From the NCBI RefSeq assembly GCF_024713945.1, contig NC_134680.1, positions 501,001 to 565,000 of the forward strand: a stretch of DNA of 64,000 nt, in the 5' to 3' direction. The translations under genes and the position numbers were made by a program. This DNA is from Dermatophagoides farinae (taxonomy: Eukaryota; Arthropoda; Arachnida; Sarcoptiformes; Pyroglyphidae). The number at the start of each line of letters is the position of its first letter. The stretch's first letter is position 1. A model generated the notes under the pieces. That model was given only the letters and a program-made list of their open reading frames with translations. It was not told where the DNA came from and did not search any database. Below, piece after piece: positions 49,555-60,211 of the stretch.

Positions 49555-50302
49555 TCAATTAAATAATTTTGTTTCAATTAAACGTATCATATATGATTCT
49601 GAACAAGTATTATGAACAAATTGACCGATACAAAAAGCAAAAAAAGATACATTTGGAAGCATGATTACAACAGTTCCCATGGATAAAATGGATATTAATA
49701 AAAAATAACCTGCATATTGTTGATTCGAACAAAGTATATCATCATATTGGATTGGTTTACAAAAATCGCCAAACATTTTGATGGTTGTATTTTTCAATTG
49801 ATCACTATAACGTAATGTGGATTTTTTTTTATTACATTTTTCAATCACTTTTAATTCACATGATAATTGTGACCAAACAAAACAACAAAATTCTTTTGTT
49901 GATATCAACTAGACCATATATATGTGTGTGTTTGGTGAAAAACAAACAAACAAAAAAAAATTATCATACATAACACACACACAAAACACATTCACTTACA
50001 TAATCATCGAGTTTAATATTCCAACGTTTTCTTTGTTGCTCTTCACAATGATTAAATTCAACACGAAATTCTGGTTGTAAACAATCATCATATGGTAAAC
50101 CATATACTGGTTTATATGGATGTAATTGTAATTCTTTTAATAATTTTATTGTTTTTTTCGATTCAATTTTGGATGGAAAAAAAATTAAAAACGATATTAA
50201 AAGTAAAAACAGCGACGACCACGACAACGATAATGATTGTGTTGTTGAAATAGTCGTCATTCGATTCATCACGGCTATATTGGTCATTTTGGTTTTCTCC
50301 AT
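49555..50302 (-). CDS. FCCFVW cysteine family, member E (membrane)
   Basis: Exons 50302-50000 and 49908-49555 give 218 residues. The ATG at 50269 (MNRMTTIST) aligns with the start of member D and may be the true start. Signal/hydrophobic segment WSSLFLLLISFLIFF. Then HPYKPVYGLPYDDC, C-x11-C, RKRWNIKLDDY, the intron, LISTKEF, FCCFVWSQLSCELKVIEKC and GDFCKP. Hydrophobic region YFLLISILSMGTVVIML and FFAFCIGQFV near the C-terminus. The exon boundary (AG then TTG) means exon 2 has no ATG of its own. Confidence 0.75.
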
Positions 50303-50534
50303 ACATTGGTATTTAAAGTGGTTGGTTGTTTCGAATCAAACAAAATTGGTCAAATGTTTTTTTTTTAATTAAATTTTTTTTTATTTATTAAAAATTTTAC
50401 AAAAATGAATTGGACAACACACCCATTCACCCACCTACACATGCATGAATATCGAAGCAAAAAAAAAAATTTTTCATTTGTTTGTTAATTTGTTACCGGA
50501 AATTAAATTAAATTAGATTAAAACATTCATTTCG

Positions 50535-52727
50535 CTATAATCGATTTGGAATCGATAAATTTATTTTATTACCACTTAAATTATTTGTCATTTTCGTTGA
50601 TGTCGATACTAACAATGGTTTTGTTGTCGCTGTTGTTGTCGATAATACACCCGATACAAATCGATTATAACGGATACCTTGTGGCAATAATTCAAAATCA
50701 CCAATAGGTTGATGATATTGACGATCCGGTAAACAGATTGCCATTAAAAATCCACGATCCATACCAGATTCTTGAAGATTTTCCACAGAAAATGTTGGAT
50801 TATTCAATAGATTTTCTTTATTCATTCGTTTTAAACCAGATTCCAGGGCGAATGATGCACTTTGATCATATGTACGTAATGTACTACGTATAATGGTTAT
50901 TTTGGTTTTTGTTGCTGAATTTTCCTGTTGCTGCTGCTGGTGTTGTGGACCAAATAATCGTCTTAATAATTGTTTCAGACCATAGATTACATTCGGTAAA
51001 ATTGGTCCATTAAAATCCAGCGTTGTTATCGTTCGATTATTTGAATCCATTCCAATGTCGGAAGCAGCAGCGTTCACCGTTTTATGACGAACGATAATTG
51101 GACGTAAACATGCTCCATGAAATGCAACAGGTGCCAATATCGTCGGTGGAATACCAGCCAAAGGACCAGAAGTGGAAATACAAATCTTTCGTTGATTAAT
51201 AAACAAACCTAACAATAATTGTAAATTTGCGATACCATTCACACGTATAAGACTTCGAACTTTGCCTTGAGCACTTTGATCTTCGATTTGTTTTTTTCTT
51301 CGATGTTTACCACTACCAGCACCACCACCACCATCCTCTGAACTTGTCATTAATCGACGTCTTCTTAATGATGATGTTTCCAAACTTGGAAAATCTTGTT
51401 GACTAAGTCCTAAACTTTCTAACCATAGATTCGAAGATTCTTCATCTTTTTCATCATTATCATTTATATCTTCATCATCATCATCATCATCGCTACTAAA
51501 ATCTTCCATTTCAATACCTGAAGATGATGTAGATGTTTTGGAATTTTCATCATTTCGATTCCCAATGGTAGTCGATGATGATGATTGATTCATATCATAA
51601 AATGGCATTTCAAACGGGATTCCTTCTGTTTCAAGTAAACGTCTAAAACCAATCGTCGTTGGTGTGATTAATGCATGTGCATCATTTGCATTGGTTATGC
51701 CGGATGCACGAAATAATATGGTGAAATTATTGGCACAAAGATAAAAATATGGACAATATTTTGTTTTTAGTAATTTAAATAATGAATGAAGAGCTATACA
51801 AAAATCTGAATATAATGAATCAGCAATTGAACCTGTTGGTGATATTTGAAACATTGGCGGTTTCATTGATGATACATGAGAGCCTGGTTTCAATTCTGGT
51901 TGTCGTGGAAATAGACGCATCCATGATAAATGTGGATATTGCCATACTAAACAATTACGTTGAAGTTCAGAACAGAAATTCTGTTCCGTTTTTGTAGAAT
52001 CAATAATACTATTATCAATCATTGATTGTTGATCATTATTATTGTTTGATGTACCACGAACAAATTGATTTAAACCATTAGATTCATCTAATGAATTAAA
52101 TGTACCATTAAATGGTATTGAACGATTAAAAACAATTTTCATTCGTGTTTTTAGACTCCAATCAATTTGTGGTGAACATAATGGATAAAAATCCGAAACA
52201 ATAACATTCTTCTGTTGATGTTGTTGAAATGAAGGAAATGATATCTGTGCATTTTCATCATTGAAATCCAATACACGTGTGAATGTATTTTTCTTATTAT
52301 TTCCATTCGATACCTGTGATAATGAACGTCGAACAACCGGGAATGAAATCTGTGAATTATTATTACTACAACGCCGTGGTGAACGCAATAATTTTTTCAT
52401 CAATGGTGAAAAAGTTCTTTGTTTTGGTGATTTAGTTGATGATGATGATGATGAGGACGAATTGTTGTTGGTGGTAGATTGCTGTTGTAAACATTTTAAT
52501 GGTGAATAAATTTTCTCCACTGTTTCAATTGGTAATTTACATCTTCGTAAAGCAGCTGTAGCTTTGCTTGGTGAAAAATTTTTCTTTACATTTGTATTCC
52601 GTTGCTGTTGCAATCGTCGACGAAATAATTCTGATGGTTTCATAAATTTTGGTGATGATCGTGGCGATGATAATGAATCGGATCGTGGACGTTTTTTTGT
52701 CGGTGTTTTCAATGGAGATTTGTCCAT
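50535..52727 (-). CDS. DONSON: DONSON / humpty dumpty replication factor
   Basis: An intronless 730-residue protein. The disordered N-terminal third is Lys/Arg/Ser/Pro-rich with many SP/TP sites, fitting a cell-cycle-phosphorylated protein. The conserved core matches what I know of DONSON: WSLKTRMKIVFNRSIPF; NCLVWQYPHLSWMRLFPR; the run around FCIALHSLFKLLKTKYCPYF with YLCANNFTILFRASGI; TPTTIGFRRLLETEGI; and near the end GLKRMNKENLLNNPTFS. An acidic Asp/Glu block sits near residues 415-435, between the conserved segments. DONSON family proteins act in the nucleus to assemble the CMG helicase and keep replication forks stable; the Drosophila orthologue is humpty dumpty. Length is within the family range. 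It has no visible link to the membrane-protein genes around it. Confidence 0.93.
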   Translation of the reverse strand: MDKSPLKTPTKKRPRSDSLSSPRSSPKFMKPSELFRRRLQQQRNTNVKKNFSPSKATAALRRCKLPIETVEKIYSPLKCLQQQSTTNNNSSSSSSSSTKSPKQRTFSPLMKKLLRSPRRCSNNNSQISFPVVRRSLSQVSNGNNKKNTFTRVLDFNDENAQISFPSFQQHQQKNVIVSDFYPLCSPQIDWSLKTRMKIVFNRSIPFNGTFNSLDESNGLNQFVRGTSNNNNDQQSMIDNSIIDSTKTEQNFCSELQRNCLVWQYPHLSWMRLFPRQPELKPGSHVSSMKPPMFQISPTGSIADSLYSDFCIALHSLFKLLKTKYCPYFYLCANNFTILFRASGITNANDAHALITPTTIGFRRLLETEGIPFEMPFYDMNQSSSSTTIGNRNDENSKTSTSSSGIEMEDFSSDDDDDDEDINDNDEKDEESSNLWLESLGLSQQDFPSLETSSLRRRRLMTSSEDGGGGAGSGKHRRKKQIEDQSAQGKVRSLIRVNGIANLQLLLGLFINQRKICISTSGPLAGIPPTILAPVAFHGACLRPIIVRHKTVNAAASDIGMDSNNRTITTLDFNGPILPNVIYGLKQLLRRLFGPQHQQQQQENSATKTKITIIRSTLRTYDQSASFALESGLKRMNKENLLNNPTFSVENLQESGMDRGFLMAICLPDRQYHQPIGDFELLPQGIRYNRFVSGVLSTTTATTKPLLVSTSTKMTNNLSGNKINLSIPNRL

Positions 52728-53721
52728 GTTTTTTTTTTATTCAGAAATTTCTATTGCAAAACAAAGAAAAAAAATACAGAAAATCATAAAATGGCAATTC
52801 TCAGCATATTCTACTTACTCAAACATCAATAAATAAATGAGATCAATTTTGGCTAGATGATCCAGAGAATCAAACTAGGATTCTTTGGATCACTTTGAAT
52901 GACCACAGCTGAGAAAGCAAGGGGTCAGAAAACTTGTCGAATAAATTTTTGGAGCGCGCTCAAAACACACACACACACACACGAAACTGCTCACACACAC
53001 AAGTACAGAAAAAAAAACCGTTGATATTCATTTATACGCATGCGCAGTGATTTTATTGCCATCACTTAACCATAAACAGTTGGCTAGCGGTATAAATAAA
53101 TGAGTGTGTGTGTGTGTGTGTGTGTATGAAACGGCAAATGTAAAAATTCAAATCAATTTTTGAACGAAAAAAATGGCGCCAAAAAAAAACATTCGAAAAT
53201 TATTTTATTGAAAAAAAATCGAAAAAAAAATCCAAGATAAAATCGACGATATGAACTGAAATTTGATATATTTTTTTTATCGATCATTTTGATAAATCAA
53301 TAAAACAAACAAACAACGCAAACACACACACATGTTCATTATCATATCATACGAATCAGAATCATTTTTTTTTGTAACTTTCACCATTTTTTCCCTTTTT
53401 TTGGTCAGGCTACAAAAGAAAAAAAAGGGGAAAAAAATTTTGCTGAAACAACTACAACGCACAGCATACATTGATTGATGATATGATCAATTTCGATGGA
53501 TGATAATGTTGATGATTTCAAAAAAAAAAAAAAAAATAAAAAAAATTATTAAAAATATCCAATTACACAGGATGAATGATTGATAAAAAAAATTCATTTT
53601 TCAACAAGAAAAACATTACCATCATATATTTGCACATTTTTCGACGAAAGAAAAAAGGCCCATGGTCATGTAATTTTTTTTTCGAAAATTCAAAAACATT
53701 TCATTTACAAATTGTGGTAAA
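52728..53721. other. Divergent intergenic region
   Basis: Lies between DONSON (-) and the next + gene. It contains GGAGCGCGCTC, ACGCATGCGCAGTG (an NRF1-like ATGCGCA site near 53037-53047), GGTATAAATAAATG near 53087 and AATGGCGCCA near 53172. These fit a bidirectional promoter, with the NRF1-like site plausible for a replication gene. A TG repeat lies at 53104-53126. Confidence 0.45.
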
Positions 53722-54469
53722 ATGATGGCCAATAAATCTACTACTTTGGAATCGACAAAATCATCATCATCATCATCATCATCGTCATCGTCATCAACAA
53801 AATCTGTGCATTGGATTTATCAAAAATTCTGGTTATTCACAATATTCTGGCTGATTATCGTTATGATTATTGTGATTATAAGCACATCGTTTTATGTTTA
53901 TTATGGTATTCAAGAAAAAAATGATGATTCCACCACCATTGCCACCACAGCGATTGAATGGCTATTTTTTGGTGATGATAAAAATTGTACAACAACAACA
54001 ACAACAAATCTCAATCAACAACAACAACAACAACAACAACATAGTGGTACGAAATCAAAACAAAAAGATGGACGTTGGGCATTAATGTTTGATGAATTTG
54101 TTGAATCAATCAAATGTTTGGGCAATTTGATTGAAGATTCAAGGCAAAGTATGTGATTGGAAAATTGGAAATTGGCCCAACCAAAAAAAAAAAAAAAAAA
54201 TTTAATTTTTTTTTTCTCATCAAACCCAAACCCAAACCCCTCTCTCCAAAAAAATATATGCAGATCAAGCTGAATCATGTTGTCGTTATGATGCATTCAA
54301 ACAGGTGCTTGTTGAACGTGCAATCATACGCTGTCCAAGGCTAGAATCGGAACCAGAAAAAATTTTACATCTATTCACACCATTAAATCGTTATATGAAT
54401 CATAAATGTAAAGATGTTGATACCGATACATTTGCATGTCAAATGATGTCATTGGTCATGACGAATTGA
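53722..54469 (+). CDS. KQKDG-type cysteine protein, member G (N-terminally anchored)
   Basis: Exons 53722-54148 and 54264-54469 (phase-1 intron) give 210 residues. A poly-Ser cytoplasmic head is followed by one membrane helix at about 37-61 (LFTIFWLIIVMIIVIISTS), then a Thr/Gln-rich stalk, which suggests a type II orientation. The ectodomain begins KQKDGRWALMFDEFVESIKC, then after the intron CC-x16-C and two further Cys near the C-terminus (HKC, FAC). This matches member H step for step (KQKDG, DE[FY], IKC, CC, C, C, F.C.M). The pattern Cys, intron, CC, Cys also echoes members A-F, where the spacing is CC-x15-C. Confidence 0.68.
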
Positions 54470-56870
54470 TGATTTTTGATTATCGAAATTTTTTTTTTCA
54501 TTCCATCCATTTATTTATTTGTTTTGAATGATGGTCCTTTCACAAACAATGTGTGTAATATTTGACTTTTTTTTTGATCAAAAATTTGTGCGAAAAAAAG
54601 TAATAAAAAAAAAATTGAAAACAAATGTATCCATTTCACTGGTGATTAGAAGGATAATGTACGTTTTTTTTCATTTCTGTATTGTTGGAACAAATATTTG
54701 TCGACACAAACAAAATTCAACAATTTTTTTTTTGTTTGTTTGAAATTGAAATTTGACCCAAGAAATCCTATGATTTTTTTTATGTAATACACCGACTATT
54801 CCGATGAAGAAATTTGATCATCAAACATTTCGTCATGTTTTTCAGGTTTTTTGTTTTGTTTTTGTTTTTTGTCAATCAAGTTCAAAGTATCATTTTGGAT
54901 CAGGATATTTCCGTGGTATTTTCTTTTTTTTTCGAGTCAACAATTTTTTTTTTGATCCATTAATCGTGACACATCAATAGCCCGATAACAAATCAAATAC
55001 AAATCAACTGTGCTGAGTACGACCAACCAACCAACCTATAGCAACCACAATGGTGGCAATAGTGTTTTCGAATGTTTTAGTTGGCTGGACAAATGAATGA
55101 AAAAAAAACATTCGAATTTGAGAAAAAAAAAATCATCATCAATTGTCGTCGTCGTCGTCATCGTTCAATGTCAATCAAAACGGTAATCATAATTCACTTT
55201 GAAAGGAAAACAAAAACAATTTTTTTTTTCGTTCGTTGGCAAATATTTATGCATCATTGTCGTCGTGGTCCGAACTGGCTAAAACACTAATTATTCAAAT
55301 TGTTTCGTCCATTTTTTTTCCTCGTTCATCATCATTCATTTTATTATATATACCTATAGTATGGTTTTCACATGTAAGTTTTTTAAAAGGAAATTGTAAT
55401 GAATTTTTGTTTTCAAAATTCTTTTATTTCATTGATGATGTGATTAGGTAATTGAGATGAACTATCTGGCAAATGAACAAACAAACAAACAAACACAGTG
55501 GTTTTTTTTTCTTTTTTATTTCATCAATCAATTTTTTTTCTAAATGATCATTCAATACAATTGAAGAGATTGGTATAATGTGGAAAAAATCAATATACAC
55601 TGTGCTCATTGATGATTATATCCATGGTGATAATCAAATCAAATTATCAATGATATTAATCAACATACAAACATCAGCCACAAATTTTTAAATGTCAACA
55701 TTTGAGCATATCAACAGTCTAATTTATTTTTTTTTTTGTTTAAAATAGCAACCAGTGTGTTTGCCTGTGTGTGTGTGTGTATGTGTGGATAAGGTGTTTT
55801 GTTTTGTTTGATTTTTATCAATTATTTCTTGTGGAAAGTATTATATCTCGTCGTATATTATGTTCAGATTTTTTTTTTGTTGTTGGATAGTGAACTTTTT
55901 TTTTTTTTTTGATTTTCAATCATCATTTTAAAGAAATGCCAACAACAACAGCAACCACATGTGTGATCTGAATGATGTGAAATTTGATACCATACATTGA
56001 ATGTAGGTATATCGGTTTTTTTGTTGTCGTTGTTGATTTAAATCAGATTCTTTGAAATCATAAATAAACAAACAAACCAGTGATTCTTTTCTTGATTTTG
56101 ATCCCAAAATCAAAAGTTTTTTGTCTTCAATCATAATCATCATTCTGCTGATGCAATTAAATTTTTTTTTTCTTCACACAAGGTTCATGTAATCAGTGGT
56201 TTTTTTTATAATTCTGAATAACATCTCGAATTTCACATTCGAATATTTTTGTGATTTCATCAAACAAGAACAAGTAAATCATTTCAAATCACTGAAATCA
56301 ATTTTTAATCATTATCATTTTTTTTGTAATATTTAGCTGATATTAATCTTTTTTTTTCTTGTTACAGGCGTCATCTTGACTATTACTAAAAAATACATCG
56401 GGTGTTGTATGGTAGTGGTGGTGGTGGTGGTATTGATTCTCTATTGATTTATTGAAAATTTATACACTAACTCACTCTTATCATCATCATCATTGCATAT
56501 ATATTTCTTATATTTCCATTATCCAAAAATGATAACATCATTGTCATATGAACAAATGAATGGATGATGAATACTGCACATTAACAAATCAATAGAAAGT
56601 TTTCGATATAGATAGATAGATGGCAAGAAATCATCATCATACTTAAATATATTCCAACAATCATCAAATAGATAAGATTGTAAATCATCCAACATTTACA
56701 ATCCACACATAGCAGACTACCAGTACGGTTGGGACCCAAAACAATATTATTGCAAAGAACAAAGAAAATCTGTTGATTGGATTGTTTGAAAAGAGCAAAA
56801 AAGAAAATTATTTGGCAAAAAATTGACAAAAAAAATCAAATTTTCTATTCATTACAGTTCATTCTGATTT
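54470..56870. other. Gene-free region
   Basis: No supported exon. Made of T and A runs, a TG repeat near 55768-55784, GTGGTG near 56411-56431, and ATC triplets. The ORFs here are composed of homopolymer-coded residues. Confidence 0.5.
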
Positions 56871-56880
56871 TATATATAAT
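56871..56880 (+). promoter_or_regulatory. TATA box of member H
   Basis: TATATATAAT lies about 50 bp upstream of the ATG at 56928, giving a short 5' leader. Inferred from position. Confidence 0.5.
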
Positions 56881-56927
56881 AACATTTACAAATTAACAAG
56901 AGTTGTTCATTTGCAACGTATAGAAAA

Positions 56928-57633
56928 ATGTCAAGAATTATTCCAAATCAACAATCATCAATTTTCATCATTATTTCATTGTTTTTGTTGTTGGCTTTAT
57001 CATCAATAACCGAAGCCAAACAAAAAGATGGAAAATTTGCCACAATATTGGATGAATATCATTCAACAATTAAATGTGTGATAAATATTGCTGAAGAAAC
57101 CATTCCAGGTATGTTCTTCTCGAGATGATATAATGATGATGATGTTAATTGATATTTTCTATTTTTATATTATGAATCAAGAATTGGATGATTATGTTGC
57201 ATGTTGTGGATTTTGGGCCATAAATGATTGGCTACAGAATAAGGTAAGCGAAGAATGTGAAGAAGATAACGTGAAACAAGTACAACATATTAGTGGCCTG
57301 GTTGAACCACAAATTCGTCAACATTGTACAGCATATGAACGTGGATCATTCACATGTCGAATGTTGATCATAATGCCAATCGTGATGGTCGTTTTGTTTA
57401 TATTGTTTGTCATTTCATTCTGTATTTGTGCACATGTATCGTTATTTAAATGGATCCAAGTACGACGTAAATATCGTCGTGTTGTAAATCTTAATCTACA
57501 ATCTGATGAACCATTTGTATCGGCAAAAATGATGAATGAAAAAACCAAAGGCAATGGACAGACAATGAACAGCAGTAGCAATGATTATGGTCATCATCAT
57601 CATCAATCATCACGATTTAAAAATCAACCATAG
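56928..57633 (+). CDS. KQKDG-type cysteine protein, member H (type I membrane)
   Basis: Exons 56928-57108 and 57182-57633 (73-bp phase-1 intron) give 210 residues. Signal peptide about 1-30 (SIFIIISLFLLLALSSITEA), KQKDGKFATILDEYHSTIKC, then CC at 68-69, CC-x16-C, QHC and FTC before a membrane helix at about 121-146 and a basic, His/Asn/Ser-rich cytoplasmic tail. The split codon 61 lies seven residues before the CC, the same place as the introns of A-F, shifted by one nucleotide in phase. H is therefore a useful bridge between G and the A-F group. The stop lies 190 bp from the convergent member F. Confidence 0.7.
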
Positions 57634-57822
57634 AAAAAAAACGAAAAAAATGCATGTTTTATGTTTTTTTTTTCGATTGTAAATAATTATTAGCTTAATT
57701 TAATTTTTATTAGGCTCAAATATAAATTTTTGGAATAAAATTTTTCAAAATGAATAAATAAGAACCGTAATGTTTGCGCATATATATGATTTATATCGAA
57801 TCTGTAATCTAATAATTTGATT

Positions 57823-60007
57823 TTAATCAAATTTGGTTGCATCAAAATTAAAAGCCGATGGTAGTTGTGAAACATTTGATGTTATTTGTGTCACAAACTT
57901 GCCTCTACCATAGGTTAATGTAATTGGTTGTTCCGTCATATTTTGCTGTTGTTGTGGTACCATCGATGATGATGATGGTGATTTTCCCGAAATTTTACTT
58001 ATGGTTTTTTTTGATGGGCTGGTGATTTTGAGTTTCGATCCTGGTTTACCTCCCACCGTCGTCGTTGATCGTTTTGGTGATAATGATGATGGTGGTGAAT
58101 TTCCGAAAATTTTACTCTTTATGATTTTTTTTGGTTTCGTTCGTCTAAATAATTTTCGATATCGTTGTTTACCCGTTGGTGGTTCTTCTGGTATTGTCGA
58201 CAATGATGGTTTCCATCCACGTATTTCCGGTACATGATGTCTATTAATTTTGCTATAAATCGATAGCTCTATCTGTTTTAATGGCTCCTTCACTTTTGGT
58301 ACTTTCGGTAATACTGGATTCCAATTTAGCGGAATTTCAGGTAATGATAAAAATTCTTCATATTCAGCTTCTGTCAACATTCTTGGTTGATCGGATTCGG
58401 AAAATTGTGGAATTGTTTCAGGAACAGATTCTAAGGCTGTAGTCATAGCCATCATTTCCACCGTTGGCGGTGATAGAGGCCTAGTCACCATTTCCACCGT
58501 TGGTTCAACAATTGTTGTCGCATGCGGTGATGGAGGCCTAGTCACCATTTCCACCGTTGGTTCAACAATTGTTGTCGCATGCGGTGATGGAGGCCTAGTC
58601 ACCATTTCCACCGTTGGTTCAACAATTGTTGTCGCATGCGGCGATGGCGGCCTAGTCACCATTTCCACCGTTGGTTCAACAATTGTTGTCGCATGCGGTG
58701 ATGGCGGCCTAGGCACCATTTCCACCGTTGGTTCAACAATTGTTGTCACATGCGGTGATGGCGGCCTAGGCACCATTTCCACCGTTGGTTTCACCAATGT
58801 TGCCGCCGATGTTGTTGGTTTTGGAATATTCTCAATGGTATTTGTACTATATAAAGTTTGTTTCAAACTAAATGTGACCAATGACAGAATAATATAATTT
58901 AAAAAATCAATTTGAATTTTCATTCTTACGTCGTTCCATGAACACTTTCCGCTCCTCCTACAGTGGTGATTGTTGGTTTTACAATTGTTGCCGATGGCGG
59001 CCTAGCCACCACCATTTCCACCATCGGTTTCACCACTGTTTTCGTCGATGATGTTAGTTTTGGAATATTCTCCATTCTATGCAAAGTTGGTTTCAAACTA
59101 AATTTGACCAGCAGCACAACAGAATAATAAAACAGATGAAAATCAATTTCATTTTTTTTTTTTTGCTATTCTTACGTCGTCGTTCCATGAACACCTTTCG
59201 TTCCTAGTTCTATTACGGTGGTGGGCATTGCTGTTTTCGTTATTACCGGCGGCTTAGCTATATTCATCGCTGTTGTTGTTGATTCAACAACTGTCGTCGT
59301 CGTCGTCGATGATGGTGGTGGTGGTGGTGGTAGTTGTTTTAACGTTTTGACAGGAAAACCGATTTTTTCCAAATTTTTTCCACCCACTATATTACTACTA
59401 TTAAAACGTTTTGTTATGCATCCAATTATACAACCAACAATCATCATCAGGATAAGAGCGATTGCAACAATAATACAAATGTCTTTTCTATCTTCGGTAA
59501 ACCAACAGAAAAAACTTGAACGGCCAAAACTTTTTGATTGACAAATTTGTTCAAACATTTGTAATGTTTTCTGTTCAATCAATTCACTATATTGTTGTTG
59601 TTGACATTTTCTTGCCACCGGTATTTCACATTCCATTTGTTGCCACACAAAACAGCAGAATTTTTGTGTTGGATAAAACTAATGATGATGAAGAAATCAA
59701 TTTGTTGAAAGAATATATCATATACACACACACACACACACACACACATAGACACAATTCTTACATATTCATCCAATGTAATTAGCCACGATTGTTTTGC
59801 ATAATTTTCACATTCATAAAATTCTTTCCGTAATTCATGTGCACAATTCAAATGATCAGGTAAACCATATATTGGTTTGTATGGAAATCCAGTCATATTA
59901 GTGGCCACAGAATAATCACCACCAACATGTATAACAATTGGAATTTGATGCATAGCCACCATCATTAAGGTATTAAACATTAGCCATAATAATATTGTGG
60001 TAGACAT
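57823..60007 (-). CDS. FCCFVW cysteine family, member F, with a long repeat-rich tail
   Basis: Four exons: 60007-59765, 59678-59176, 59097-58930 and 58867-57823, all GT-AG and in frame, giving 652 residues. Exon 1: signal peptide, FPYKPIYGLPDHLNC (C-x10-C), ITLDEY. Exon 2: FYPTQKF, FCCFVWQQMECEIPVARKC, CWF, a membrane helix (IIVAIALILMMIVGCIIGC), a basic stop-transfer and a PPPPPP stretch. Exons 3 and 4 are duplicates of each other at their starts (TLKPTL / TLKQTL, then ENIPK.T), with their introns duplicated too. Exon 4 carries six 19-residue repeats (PTVEMVTRPPSPHATTIVE) and ends in a basic Ser/Lys-rich region. The Pro/Ser/Thr-rich repeats should be cytoplasmic given the topology, unlike the mucin stalk they resemble. 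Members A-E lack this tail. Confidence 0.75.
58450..58790. repeat. 57-bp coding tandem repeat in member F
   Basis: Six units encode PTVEMV[PT]RPPSPHATTIVE. Neighbouring units are almost identical at DNA level (CACCATTTCCACCGTTGGTT on +), so the array is young or homogenised. Unit number probably varies between strains. Confidence 0.92.
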
Positions 60008-60211
60008 GGTTTCAAAAAAAAAAAAAAAAAAAAAAAAATTTTGACATTTTTTTCCATACTAAAATCCACAAGAATTTATACATGTTGTGAGAATGAAAAA
60101 AATTTTTTTTTTTAATTTTAATTAAATTTAGCCGTTTTTTTTATAATTTTGTTCGTAAGTAGGGTACCGGTGGTCTGTAATTTATACACAAAAAAATGTA
60201 ATAATTTGATT

